Source of the DNA: Bacteroidales bacterium
Lineage (GTDB): Bacteria > Bacteroidota > Bacteroidia > Bacteroidales > Muribaculaceae
Direction of reading: 5' to 3'
Length of the DNA: 64,000 bases
NCBI GenBank assembly: GCA_004555955.1
Contig: SFJG01000002.1
Coordinates: forward strand, 9,021-73,020
Shown: one piece after another, positions 1 to 7,683 of the stretch
Layout of the letters: each line of letters starts with the position of its first letter
Position numbering within the stretch: position 1 is the stretch's first letter
Made by a program: the position numbers and the translations under genes
The notes under the pieces: generated by a model
The model's database searches: none
The model's input: only the letters and a program-made list of their open reading frames with translations
What the model was told of the DNA's origin: nothing

Positions 1-222
1 GCTACGGGAAGTTGCTTGGAAGAAGCCGGCGGCGACAGTTGCCGATATGTGTCGCCCAACGATGCCGAAGCATTGGCGGCTGCTATAAAAGACAGTCTGC
101 CGGGAACGCCCGACAGAGAGCAGCGCGTGGCGCGTGCACAAGATTATGCTCGCCGATTCGAAAACATAGGCGTTGCCGAGCGTGTTATTGACGTCTATCG
201 GCATGCTCTCGGCGGTTATTGA
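1..222 (+). CDS. Glycosyltransferase family 4, C-terminal fragment (5' end outside window)
   Basis: Only the last 73 residues are present; the open frame enters from the left edge, so the start lies outside. The fragment begins ATGSCLEEAGGDSCRYVSPN, which resembles the end of GT-B glycosyltransferases: a small conserved stretch around the donor sugar-nucleotide site (SCLEEAGGD), then a YVSPND..ALA..I helix and a terminal helix. Such enzymes transfer a sugar from a nucleotide donor in the cytoplasm, often for surface polysaccharide. The neighbouring LicD/LicC-type genes suggest a surface-glycan locus. Its last 7 bp overlap the end of the convergent LicD-like gene. Donor and acceptor cannot be told from this fragment. 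Confidence 0.7.
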   Translation, partial: ATGSCLEEAGGDSCRYVSPNDAEALAAAIKDSLPGTPDREQRVARAQDYARRFENIGVAERVIDVYRHALGGY

Positions 223-1028
223 TTGTATTCTCTGTAAGGCTTGTTGAGGTCGACGTAGTGGAAATTGTGTTGACGTTGGTGCTGCTTGTCGGGAATCACC
301 ATATAGTCGCCATACTTGTTGCTTAAGTATTTGTCGTATTGCTCGACACCTTTAACCTCTGCCGATTCGAATCGGTAGGGCGTGGGGCTGCCCAAAATCG
401 CTTTGTCGATAATGCCGCGCATACCGTCGTCGTAGTCGGCAACCATGCGCGATTCGGAATAAGGATACTTGTGAAGCAATTGTCTTATCTTGCTTTGAAC
501 GCCTGCCATTGTGTATAATCGCCTACAAAGTAGCGGAATCCAACTCGATGCGCCGTGTCCGTGTTTGTACGGGTCGCGATGAATCAGATAAAGCACGCGT
601 TTCCAATATTCGTAGGCGGCAAAGTGAAGACGCTGCGCAATTTTGCTATTCGGCACGCCATCGATGGGGAATACGTCGATATAAATGCCGCCGACATATT
701 TGAGGTGCATACGCTCAATCAACGTCGTATCGGCATCTTGTATTTTTGCAAACGGCAACGGATAGGTGTCGTCGGTTTCGGTGCATACCATTTCGAAATT
801 GTAGGGAAGCCATTCATGGCAGTGCTCAATCAGGCGGTCGTAACTTTCGCGAGGCATTGCAATGTCGAGGTCGTCGTCCCAAGGAATAAACCCGTGGTGG
901 CGAATTGCTCCGAGCATAGTGCCCGCCCAAATGAAGTAGTCCAAGTTGTGCTCTTGTGCACACTTGTCGATGGCGACGAGAATCTTTAGAATATGGTTGT
1001 GAACGTCTTCAACACTATAGGTTGCCAT
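216..1028 (-). CDS. LicD-family phosphotransferase
   Basis: This 270-residue protein belongs to the LicD family, which transfers phosphocholine or other phospho-alcohols from a CDP-activated donor onto a cell-surface glycan. The diagnostic LicD core is near residues 34-60: WAGTMLGAIRHHGFIPWDDD followed by LDIAM, with the acidic metal-binding cluster of this nucleotidyltransferase-like fold. A second conserved part contains YIDVFPIDGVP near residue 115. There is no signal peptide or membrane segment, so it is cytosolic. It is the last gene of a minus-strand unit with a LicC-like nucleotidyltransferase 13 bp upstream and a HisC-like aminotransferase before that. The transferred group is an inference and need not be choline. 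Confidence 0.85.
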   Translation of the reverse strand: MATYSVEDVHNHILKILVAIDKCAQEHNLDYFIWAGTMLGAIRHHGFIPWDDDLDIAMPRESYDRLIEHCHEWLPYNFEMVCTETDDTYPLPFAKIQDADTTLIERMHLKYVGGIYIDVFPIDGVPNSKIAQRLHFAAYEYWKRVLYLIHRDPYKHGHGASSWIPLLCRRLYTMAGVQSKIRQLLHKYPYSESRMVADYDDGMRGIIDKAILGSPTPYRFESAEVKGVEQYDKYLSNKYGDYMVIPDKQHQRQHNFHYVDLNKPYREYNQ

Positions 1029-1041
1029 ATGTGCGTCGTGA

Positions 1042-1770
1042 TTAGAAGAGTTGAGGCGGAATGGTTCGTTGTGCGTTCTCGAAGTCGTCGACGGTGTCGA
1101 GTTCTATCGAAAACAGGTCGGAGGTGTCGACGGCCTTAAACATTTTTCCTTGAGCAACGAGGCGCTCGAAGGCAAGTTCGTAGAATACGTCGCAAAGACC
1201 TTCCAGGCGAATCATCTTGTCGAGTTCGTCAGCCAGAGCAGCGGAATAGTCAGCCTTGATAACTTCGATACCGACTGATTCGCCGATGGCTTTTGTCGGC
1301 GAGCAGGTTTTGGAGAGTTCGACCACATTTCGTTCATCGTCGACAATCACTTTGATTTCTTCGTCGCCGAGTTCGTGAGCGTTGACGGCAAGCGAAGTCC
1401 GCTCTTGTCGGAGCATTCGTGCCACGATTTCGGGGTCGAAAAGAATGTCGCTGTCGAGTAGGATGAAGTCTTTTCCGCCAACGATTTCGATTGCCAGCCA
1501 GAGAGAGTAGATGTTGTTGGTTGTTGCGTAGTCGGGATTATCGATAAAGGAGATTTTCAGTTGCGGGTAATTTGCTTTAAGGAAATCTTCGATTAAATTG
1601 CGAAGATAACCCGTAACGACCACCAATTCGTCGATACCGCCGGCGATGAGAGCATCCACGGTGCGTTGCAGCAAGGACCGTTCGCCCACGCGAAGTAGGC
1701 ATTTCGGACTGTTGTCGGTGAGCGGACGCAGACGTTTTGCCATTCCGGCTGCCAAAATTACTCCAATCAT
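1042..1770 (-). CDS. LicC-like sugar/phospho-alcohol nucleotidyltransferase
   Basis: A 242-residue NTP transferase. It opens with the nucleotide-binding signature MIGVILAAGMAKRLRPLTDN followed by SPKCLL, and contains the metal-binding DSDILFD motif near residue 98. LicC-type members activate phosphocholine with CTP; related enzymes use 2-aminoethylphosphonate or sugar phosphates. The chosen start at 1770 overlaps the stop of the aminotransferase as ATGA, which implies translational coupling. An alternative in-frame start at 1803 lies inside the aminotransferase and would add 11 residues unlike the family. LicD follows directly. Together they suggest a CDP-activated amino-alcohol made by the aminotransferase product, loaded here, and transferred by LicD. 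The substrate is inferred. Confidence 0.8.
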   Translation of the reverse strand: MIGVILAAGMAKRLRPLTDNSPKCLLRVGERSLLQRTVDALIAGGIDELVVVTGYLRNLIEDFLKANYPQLKISFIDNPDYATTNNIYSLWLAIEIVGGKDFILLDSDILFDPEIVARMLRQERTSLAVNAHELGDEEIKVIVDDERNVVELSKTCSPTKAIGESVGIEVIKADYSAALADELDKMIRLEGLCDVFYELAFERLVAQGKMFKAVDTSDLFSIELDTVDDFENAQRTIPPQLF

Positions 1771-2810
1771 TGGTTTTTCGCAATTTTCAGGATTATGTCG
1801 CACACTTTGCGGTTCTGTTCTCTGCGGCCGAGAGTTATGCGCATGTGGGTGTTGATGCCCGGCTCATTCATAAACTTAACCTTGTAGTCGCAATCGGCAA
1901 ATTCTCTTTGCAGAGCCTCTTTGATGGCTATCGGGTAGCGAATAAGGATGAAATTGGCTGTAGAGCGATACACTTTAAATCCGTCGAGTGCGCCGAGTTC
2001 GGAAGCATACATCTTGCGAGCTTCTTCCATCACATCCGCGATTTCGCGGTAGTAGTCTTCTGAGTCGAGTGCGGCAATTGCCAGGTCTTCCGACAGGCGG
2101 TCGTAGCCCAAATATTTGTTGGCATAGCGAGAAAAACGGTTCATCTCTTCGCTTTTGCTGACGAATCCGAATCCCATACGCAGACCGGGTAGACCATAGA
2201 ATTTCGACAGCGTGCGGCAGAATATGACGTTGGGCTTGCGCTCAACGATTTTCTTGATGTAACTTAGGTCGTTGCTCACGAAAGCTGCGTAAGCCTCGTC
2301 GACCAGCACGATAGTTTGTTCCGGAATAGTGTCGATAAGCGCTTCCAATTCCGCCGGAGCGAGTCCGTTGCCGGTGGGGTTGTTGGGCGAAGCAATGAGC
2401 AGAATGCGCGGCTGTAAATCTTCGACCATCTTACGCAATCCTTCGGCATCGTAACAGAACGAATCTTCGGTCTCGTTGACGGGATATTGCAGCGTGGTAC
2501 CCTTCACCTCTTCGGCTATCGATTTGTAGTACCACCACGAAAATTGCGGTATAAGCATCGTTTTGCTGCCGCCGTCGGTAAGGAAATAGTGAACGGCTTG
2601 TTTGAGCAAATCTTCGGCGCCGTAGCCAAGCATGATTTGGCTCTCATCGATGCCGTATTTTTCGGAAAGATATATAGAAAATATACTCTTCTTGCCTTCG
2701 TCGTAAATTCTTGTATAGAAACATAGTTTATTCACGTCAAATTCGCGAAACGCCTTAACCACTGCGGGTGAAGGTGCGAAGTTGAATTCGTTACGGTCCA
2801 AATAATTCAT
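1767..2810 (-). CDS. HisC-like PLP-dependent aminotransferase
   Basis: A 347-residue fold-type I aminotransferase related to histidinol-phosphate aminotransferase and threonine-phosphate decarboxylase (CobD). It shows ASPNNPTGNG (substrate/PLP contact), VDEAYAAF (PLP aspartate region), RTLSKFYGLPGLRMGF with the Schiff-base lysine in SK, and a C-terminal ILIRYP..MRITLG part. No other histidine or cobalamin gene is nearby. Instead it starts a unit with LicC-like and LicD-like genes and overlaps the former by ATGA, so it more likely makes a phosphorylated amino-alcohol (for example serinol phosphate or ethanolamine phosphate) for surface decoration. The substrate is inference; the family call is firm. 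Confidence 0.75.
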   Translation of the reverse strand: MNYLDRNEFNFAPSPAVVKAFREFDVNKLCFYTRIYDEGKKSIFSIYLSEKYGIDESQIMLGYGAEDLLKQAVHYFLTDGGSKTMLIPQFSWWYYKSIAEEVKGTTLQYPVNETEDSFCYDAEGLRKMVEDLQPRILLIASPNNPTGNGLAPAELEALIDTIPEQTIVLVDEAYAAFVSNDLSYIKKIVERKPNVIFCRTLSKFYGLPGLRMGFGFVSKSEEMNRFSRYANKYLGYDRLSEDLAIAALDSEDYYREIADVMEEARKMYASELGALDGFKVYRSTANFILIRYPIAIKEALQREFADCDYKVKFMNEPGINTHMRITLGRREQNRKVCDIILKIAKNQ

Positions 2811-2848
2811 ATGCTGTCGGTCTACTTTAATTTTTTAGTTAGATTTTG

Positions 2849-2881
2849 CAAATTTACACATAATATTTTAAATAATGGCAA
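2849..2881 (-). promoter_or_regulatory. Promoter of the aminotransferase-LicC-LicD unit
   Basis: On the minus strand a TAAATTTG -7 element (2856-2849) lies 22 bp downstream of a TTG -33 element (2881-2879), matching the Bacteroidetes TTG...TAnnTTTG pattern. It sits about 40 bp before the aminotransferase start at 2810 and is divergent from the promoter of the small Cys-rich gene. Confidence 0.6.
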
Positions 2882-2950
2882 ACTCGCTACAAGATTTCCG
2901 TTGGTTTTTGTTCTATGTGTAGAATCTTGGAGTTCTTGGGGTTCGGTGTG

Positions 2951-2981
2951 TTGCGATTGTTGTGAACTTTTTCTATTTTTG
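2951..2981 (+). promoter_or_regulatory. Promoter of the small Cys-rich membrane peptide
   Basis: TTG at 2951-2953, then a 20-bp spacer, then TATTTTTG at 2974-2981, an exact TAnnTTTG match. The expected transcript start is about 20 nt before the ATG at 3008. Confidence 0.65.
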
Positions 2982-3007
2982 TATGTTGAAATAAAAAAGA
3001 AACAGAT

Positions 3008-3169
3008 ATGATTTGGCAATACATTATAGTAGGCATTGTGCTGGTTGTGGCTGTGGTATTTGCCGTGCGTAAATTGCTGAAGCGTAAGGGCGGATGCAAT
3101 TGCGACGGGTGTTGCAATCATCATATTTGCTACCCGAAAGAGAACGATGAACAATGCAATCTGAAATAA
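3008..3169 (+). CDS. Small Cys-rich single-span membrane peptide (FeoB-associated type)
   Basis: A 53-residue gene. It begins MIWQYIIVGIVLVVAVVFAV, one hydrophobic helix, then a basic stretch (RKLLKRK) and a Cys/His-rich tail CNCDGCCNHHIC. This layout matches the FeoB-associated Cys-rich membrane protein family, small proteins often found behind the ferrous iron transporter FeoB and thought to assist it. Here no feoA or feoB is adjacent, so the gene is an orphan. The basic residues after the helix place the Cys tail in the cytoplasm, where it could bind Fe(II) or Zn(II). It has its own good promoter, which supports a real gene. Function is inferred. Confidence 0.65.
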   Translation: MIWQYIIVGIVLVVAVVFAVRKLLKRKGGCNCDGCCNHHICYPKENDEQCNLK

Positions 3170-3228
3170 AACTTTCAGTGAGGGTTCGTTTTATTAAGGA
3201 AAAATTTCTTTATATTATAAAATTCCTC

Positions 3229-3236
3229 TATCTTTG
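3229..3236 (+). promoter_or_regulatory. -7 promoter element before the biotin carboxyltransferase gene
   Basis: TATCTTTG matches TAnnTTTG exactly. No clear TTG is seen 20 bp upstream, where the sequence is T-rich. It implies an unusually long leader of roughly 90 nt before the ATG at 3334. Confidence 0.5.
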
Positions 3237-3333
3237 CATTCGGATAGCGCAATCAAGTGGTGCATTTTGTGCAGATGAATAAAAGTAGGCACCGGATTGC
3301 AATCTATGATGTTACATATAAATATTAGATATT

Positions 3334-5187
3334 ATGAGTCGAAATCTGAAAGTTAGAGACTTAACCCTGCGCGACGGCCAGCAATCATTGTTTGCCACTC
3401 GAATGAAACAAGAAAGCATTGACAAACTCTTGCCAATGTACAAAGACGCAGGTTTTTATGCGATGGAAGTATGGGGCGGTGCTGTGCCCGATTCAGTAAT
3501 GCGCTATTTGGGCGAAGACCCGTGGGTGCGTCTGAAGACCATTAGCGACGCTATGGGCGGAGTGTCGAAACTTACGGCACTTTCACGCGGTCGCAATTTG
3601 TTCGGCTACGTTCCTTACCCGACATCAGTGCTCGAAGGATTCTATCGCGAAGCCATCAAGAATGGTCTTAACGTGATGCGTATTTTCGATGCGCTCAACG
3701 ACCTCGACAACGTAAAGGAATCGATTAAACTTATCAACGATATGGGCGGAATTGCCGACGGTGCCGTTTGCTACACTGTCGACCCGAAAGAAGAGCCCAA
3801 AAAACAAAGCTTCTTGTCGAAACTTTTCGGCAAAAAGCCGGCAGAACCCGAGAAGATTTTCACCGACGAATATTTTGTGGAAAAAGCAAAGGGTATGGAG
3901 GCTTACGGAGCCAAGATTATTACGCTGAAAGATATGGCAGGCTTGGTAAATCCGTTGCGCGCGGCGTCGCTGATAACAAAACTTAAAGCCGCCGTTAAGG
4001 TTCCTGTCGATTTCCACACTCACTGTACTCCGGGCTATGGCTTGGCTTCGGTAGTTATGGCAATGCTTCATGGCGTTGACATCGTCGATACCAACATCTG
4101 GTACTTCGGTGGTGGTACAGCAGCTCCGGCTATCGAGCTGGTTTATCTCTTTGCAAAGCGTCTTGACATTAACGTTGAGGTAAATATGGAGGCTGTAGGA
4201 AAAATACGCAAAGCTCTCAAGGAAGAGCGTAAGCAGCTTGCCGACTTCGACCTTCACAAGAACGATTTCCCCATCGACTTCGACCCGCTTACCGACAAGC
4301 TTCCCGCCGAAATCGATGCTCTGTTCGACAAGGCTGTTGTGGCGGCAAAAGCCGACGACGAAGAGGCATTGCTCGACGCTTGCCACGCTATTGAGAAATA
4401 TTTCAACTTCCCCAAACCCAACGAACTCGTCAAAGAGGCAGAGGTTCCCGGCGGAATGTATTCAAATATGGTTGCCCAACTTAAGACGCTCAAGTCGGAA
4501 GATTTGCTCGACGATTCGATGCGCTTGATTCCGAAGGTGCGCCGCGATGCAGGTCTTGTGCCTTTGGTTACGCCGACGAGCCAAATCGTGGGTAGCCAGG
4601 CTGTGAGTCTTGCCATCGACCGCAAGAAAGGCAATCCCGACTATTCGAACGCTTCCAACCAATTCATCGCGCTCATCAAGGGTGAATACGGTCACACTCC
4701 GGTGGCTATCACTCCCGAGTTCCGCGAACAAATTACCGGTAGCCCCGTCGAACATCCTTACGACGTTGCTTCGTACAAGCAACCCGACAACCCCGTATTG
4801 GCAGACCTTGGCGGATGCAAACTTGCTGAAAATGAGCAAGAATACTTGTTGTTGCAGTTGCTTCCGAGTGTGGCTAACGGATTCTTGAAAAAGCGTCGTG
4901 AGGCAGAGCACGCTGCAGCCGCTCCCGCTGTTGAACCCGAAGAGGAAGCAGCTCCGCAAGAGCCGATTACCGGACCATGCGAGTGCGCTCCGATGGGCGG
5001 TCGCATCATCGAAGTTGCCGTTAAAGCCGGCGACAAGGTCAAGAAAGGTCAGTTGCTCGTCATCTATGAAGCAATGAAGATGGAGAATGAACTCGAAGCA
5101 AATCGTGATTGCACGGTTAAGCGCGTGTTTGTCAAAGTCGGCGATGTTGTCGGTACTGACGCTCCGCTTGTAGAATTTGAAGAATAA
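3334..5187 (+). CDS. oadA: Biotin-dependent carboxyltransferase, oxaloacetate decarboxylase alpha / pyruvate carboxylase subunit B type
   Basis: A 617-residue protein with a TIM-barrel carboxyltransferase domain (residues about 1-300; TLRDGQQSLFATR at 11-23, FHTHCTPGYG near 228, metal-binding region), a conserved PYC_OADA domain (about 310-480), an acidic Ala/Glu/Pro linker near 525-545, and a C-terminal biotinyl domain with the lysine in YEAMKMENE. It moves CO2 between carboxybiotin and pyruvate/oxaloacetate. The membrane beta and gamma subunits of a decarboxylase pump and a biotin carboxylase are not in the window, so sodium-pumping decarboxylase and two-subunit pyruvate carboxylase cannot be told apart. 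A basic insert near residues 150-170 (contains FLSKLFGKKPAEPEKIF) interrupts the barrel. Monocistronic, with a terminator 17 bp downstream. Confidence 0.85.
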   Translation: MSRNLKVRDLTLRDGQQSLFATRMKQESIDKLLPMYKDAGFYAMEVWGGAVPDSVMRYLGEDPWVRLKTISDAMGGVSKLTALSRGRNLFGYVPYPTSVLEGFYREAIKNGLNVMRIFDALNDLDNVKESIKLINDMGGIADGAVCYTVDPKEEPKKQSFLSKLFGKKPAEPEKIFTDEYFVEKAKGMEAYGAKIITLKDMAGLVNPLRAASLITKLKAAVKVPVDFHTHCTPGYGLASVVMAMLHGVDIVDTNIWYFGGGTAAPAIELVYLFAKRLDINVEVNMEAVGKIRKALKEERKQLADFDLHKNDFPIDFDPLTDKLPAEIDALFDKAVVAAKADDEEALLDACHAIEKYFNFPKPNELVKEAEVPGGMYSNMVAQLKTLKSEDLLDDSMRLIPKVRRDAGLVPLVTPTSQIVGSQAVSLAIDRKKGNPDYSNASNQFIALIKGEYGHTPVAITPEFREQITGSPVEHPYDVASYKQPDNPVLADLGGCKLAENEQEYLLLQLLPSVANGFLKKRREAEHAAAAPAVEPEEEAAPQEPITGPCECAPMGGRIIEVAVKAGDKVKKGQLLVIYEAMKMENELEANRDCTVKRVFVKVGDVVGTDAPLVEFEE

Positions 5188-5203
5188 TAGCCAGAATCCA
5201 TAC

Positions 5204-5247
5204 GCCCGAAGATGCAGATTTATAAGAGTGTCTTCGGGCTTTTTTTA
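5204..5247 (+). terminator. Rho-independent terminator of the carboxyltransferase gene
   Basis: The arms GCCCGAAGA and TCTTCGGGC are separated by about 17 nt and followed by seven T. It ends 8 bp before engB, so engB needs its own initiation or read-through. Confidence 0.8.
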
Positions 5248-5255
5248 CCTATACG

Positions 5256-5855
5256 ATGGCAATAAAAGACGCAAAGTTTGTAATCAGCAATAGCGACTAT
5301 CGGAAGTGTCCCGACGACGGGAAGCCGGAATATGCATTCATCGGTCGCTCAAACGTCGGCAAATCGTCGCTCATCAATATGTTGACGGGACGCACGTTGG
5401 CAAAAACTTCGGCAACGCCGGGAAAGACTATGCTCATCAATCATTTCATCGTCGACGACCGTTGGTACATCGTCGACCTCCCCGGCTATGGCTATGCCCG
5501 ACGCAGCAAGGATGCGCGCGATGGGTTGGAGCGAATGATTCGCGGCTACGTCTTGTCGCGCCAACAAATGACCAATCTTTTTGTGCTCGTCGACTCGCGC
5601 CATGCTCCGCAACGAATCGATTTGGAGTTTATCACTTGGCTCGGCGAAAACGGCGTGCCTTTCAGTTTGGTTTTTACGAAATTGGACAAACTGGGCATAA
5701 ATGCCGGAAAGCGCAACATTGAGCAATACAAGAAAGCGCTGCTTGAGCAGTGGGAGGAACTTCCTCCGATTTTCACCACGTCGAGCATCGACGGTCGCGG
5801 TCGCGATGAGATTATCGACTATATCGAAGCGGTCAATAAGAGTCTGTCTGTATAG
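5256..5855 (+). CDS. engB: Ribosome biogenesis GTPase EngB/YsxC
   Basis: A 199-residue single-domain TRAFAC GTPase that acts in assembly of the 50S ribosomal subunit. Visible motifs: G1 GRSNVGKSS (about 27-35), G2 threonine region SATPGKT, G3 DLPGYGYA (about 74-81), G4 TKLDK (about 141-145) and G5 TSS near 174. Length and order fit the family. The start MAIKDAKFVISNSDYRKCP is typical of Bacteroidetes EngB. It lies just behind the upstream terminator and ahead of a tRNA-Leu; no operon partner is evident. Confidence 0.95.
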   Translation: MAIKDAKFVISNSDYRKCPDDGKPEYAFIGRSNVGKSSLINMLTGRTLAKTSATPGKTMLINHFIVDDRWYIVDLPGYGYARRSKDARDGLERMIRGYVLSRQQMTNLFVLVDSRHAPQRIDLEFITWLGENGVPFSLVFTKLDKLGINAGKRNIEQYKKALLEQWEELPPIFTTSSIDGRGRDEIIDYIEAVNKSLSV

Positions 5856-5923
5856 CTGAAATCGCGTGTTTTTGCCGTGTTTTTCGCTTTTTTCGCGGCG
5901 AAATTCAAAAAAATTGCTCGATT

Positions 5924-5956
5924 ATTTGCAAACTCTCATTTAAAAACGTACCTTTG
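5924..5956 (+). promoter_or_regulatory. Promoter of tRNA-Leu(UAA)
   Basis: TTG at 5924-5926 and TACCTTTG at 5949-5956 with a 22-bp spacer; the -7 element lies 33 bp before the tRNA. Confidence 0.6.
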
Positions 5957-5988
5957 CCGTGCTTTTTCGCCACAGCGTGAAATGTGCT

Positions 5989-6072
5989 GCTCGGATGGTG
6001 GAATGGTAGACACGAAGGACTTAAAATCCTTTGGCCATTGCGGCTGTGCGGGTTCAAGTCCCGCTCCGAGTA
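5989..6072 (+). tRNA. tRNA-Leu(UAA)
   Basis: An 84-nt class II tRNA. The acceptor arms GCTCGGA and TCCGAGT pair (one G-U), the anticodon stem AAGGA/TCCTT closes the loop CTTAAAA with anticodon TAA, a long variable arm follows, and the T loop is GTTCAAGTC. The discriminator is A and the 3' CCA is not encoded. Confidence 0.93.
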
Positions 6073-6181
6073 CTTGGTTTTTCTCAGTCAATCCCTTGTG
6101 AATCACGAGTTTGCAAGGGATTGCTATTAATAATTTAAAGTGTGCTTGGTAACCACTTCAACCCAAATCGACCATTAGTAT

Positions 6182-6202
6182 GTTATGCGAAATCAGCATA
6201 AC
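6182..6202 (+). promoter_or_regulatory. Hairpin in the leader of the queuosine-precursor transporter
   Basis: A perfect 7-bp stem GTTATGC/GCATAAC with loop GAAATCA lies 38 bp before the yhhQ start, followed by an A-rich stretch. Transporters of this family are sometimes under preQ1 control, but the preQ1-I, -II and -III consensus structures are not recognisable here. A regulatory role is only a possibility. Confidence 0.3.
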
Positions 6203-6239
6203 GCAAATAGCCGGTTCGGATTTAAAAAAAACAAGATTT

Positions 6240-6920
6240 ATGAAAAAAAGAGTAAGCGTAACTTTCCTCTTGTTGACAGTGTTTTTTTCTGTCTTCTTAA
6301 TCCTTGCAAATCTTCTCGAGGTAAAAATTGTCGACTTGGGATTTATGACCGTAACCGGAGGACTGATAGTTTTTCCGATGTCGTACATCATCAACGATTG
6401 CATCGTGGAAGTCTACGGCTTTCGAGCGGCGCGGTTTACCATTTGGCTCGGCTTCTTTATGAATCTTCTCTGCGTAGCTTTGATACAAGTGGCGATGGCA
6501 TTGCCGGCCGACGCGACCTGGAGCGGACAAGATGCCTTCGTGGCAACGTTCGGCAACTCCGCACGGATATTGTTTGCAAGTTTTACGGCTATGGTATGCG
6601 GCTCGATGGTCAACGCCTATGTGATGAGCAAGATGAAAATCGGGCAGGGTGGGCGACATTTTTCGCTGCGTGCGGTTGCTTCGACGGTGTTTGGCGAGAC
6701 AGTCGACTCGTTGGTGTTTTTCCCGATAGCGTTTTTGGGAATCCTTCCAACGTCGACAATCGTGGCATTGGTGCTGGCACAAGCCGGGCTGAAAACGCTC
6801 TATGAAATCATAGCCTTGCCTGTAACCATCCGCGTGGTGCGTGTGCTCAAACGCCGCGAAGAGCTTGACGTGTACGACTATAACGTGTCGTACCGTTGGT
6901 GGCGAATTTTTGATTTTTAG
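6240..6920 (+). CDS. yhhQ: Queuosine precursor transporter, YhhQ/DUF165 family
   Basis: A 226-residue inner-membrane protein with about six hydrophobic helices (residues about 6-26, 33-50, 60-82, 104-125, 150-172, 178-200). The family carries queuosine precursors (preQ0/preQ1) into the cell for tRNA modification. Family marks are the GGLIVFPMSYIINDCIVEVY stretch (about 41-60), with its conserved acidic and Asn residues, and the second-half GETVDSLVFFPIAF. The start at 6240 was chosen over an upstream in-frame ATG at 6180 because the extra 20 residues are not family-like and because they cross the leader hairpin. The gene is 3 bp from the downstream HAD phosphatase, so the two are probably co-transcribed. 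Confidence 0.85.
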   Translation: MKKRVSVTFLLLTVFFSVFLILANLLEVKIVDLGFMTVTGGLIVFPMSYIINDCIVEVYGFRAARFTIWLGFFMNLLCVALIQVAMALPADATWSGQDAFVATFGNSARILFASFTAMVCGSMVNAYVMSKMKIGQGGRHFSLRAVASTVFGETVDSLVFFPIAFLGILPTSTIVALVLAQAGLKTLYEIIALPVTIRVVRVLKRREELDVYDYNVSYRWWRIFDF

Positions 6921-6923
6921 CTT

Positions 6924-7625
6924 ATGTTTAGTGACGTAAAAACAATATTTATCGACCTCGATGACACAATTTGGGATTTCACGGCAAATTCCAAAGTGGC
7001 AATGCGCATCGTCTATACGCGATTCGGTCTCGGCAGACAGTGCCCGTACGAGCGCTTCATCGAAAGTTATCTTGTCCACAATGAGCGACTTTGGACGCTG
7101 TATCATCACGGTGAGATTACGAAAGAATTTCTGCTGTCGGAGCGCTTTCGTGTGGTGTTCGAGGAGTGTGGCATCGCACTTGCCGATGCCGAATTGCCGC
7201 GTAGAATCAACGACGACTATCTCGAAACGATAGTCACGCTCGACCGTGTTGTCGACGGCGCTCCGCAACTGTTAGAACATCTTAAGCGGCGCGGTCCGGT
7301 CTATGTACTCAGTAACGGTTTTGCCAATTTGCAGTATCGCAAACTCCGTTCGGGGCATCTCGACGGCTACATCGACCGACTCGTTTTGTCGGACGACATA
7401 GGCATAACCAAGCCCGACCGCCGTTTGTTCGACTACGCGTTGGAGGTTGTCGGCGGCTCTGCAGAAACAACTCTGATGATTGGCGACAATTATGATGCCG
7501 ACATCCTCGGTGCACGCAATGCCGGATGGCGCACCGCTTTCTTCGACCGCCGCGGTCTTTGCCCTCGTCCCGATTTGTCGGACGTGCGCATCACCGACCT
7601 TCGCCAACTAATTGACTTGATATAA
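6924..7625 (+). CDS. HAD-superfamily phosphatase, YjjG-type nucleotidase
   Basis: A 233-residue haloacid dehalogenase phosphatase. Motif I is FIDLDDTIWDF (about 10-20) with both catalytic aspartates, motif II is YVLSNG near 130, motif III lysine is in ITKPDRRLFDYAL, and motif IV is MIGDNYDADILGARNAG with the metal-binding acids. The helical cap between motifs I and II and the IWDF signature fit the YjjG subfamily, which removes phosphate from non-canonical pyrimidine nucleotides. It follows yhhQ by 3 bp, so the pair may share a nucleoside-related role; that link is inference. Confidence 0.8.
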   Translation: MFSDVKTIFIDLDDTIWDFTANSKVAMRIVYTRFGLGRQCPYERFIESYLVHNERLWTLYHHGEITKEFLLSERFRVVFEECGIALADAELPRRINDDYLETIVTLDRVVDGAPQLLEHLKRRGPVYVLSNGFANLQYRKLRSGHLDGYIDRLVLSDDIGITKPDRRLFDYALEVVGGSAETTLMIGDNYDADILGARNAGWRTAFFDRRGLCPRPDLSDVRITDLRQLIDLI

Positions 7626-7664
7626 CGAAAAACGCCAACCGGAAATAGTTGGCGTTTTTCGTTA
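7623..7664. terminator. Bidirectional terminator between the HAD gene and degP
   Basis: A 17-bp perfect inverted repeat (TAACGAAAAACGCCAAC and its complement) around an 8-nt loop gives a T-run on both strands. It serves the two convergent genes, and its first base triplet is the HAD stop codon itself. Confidence 0.88.
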
Positions 7665-7683
7665 GCAAATCCTATTGCTGTTT

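Noticed and set aside
6200..6240. preQ1 riboswitch before yhhQ
   Set aside because: The GGTTC piece is present but the class I P1 stem and A-rich pseudoknot tail do not pair, and classes II and III were not recognisable. Kept only as a hairpin of unknown role.
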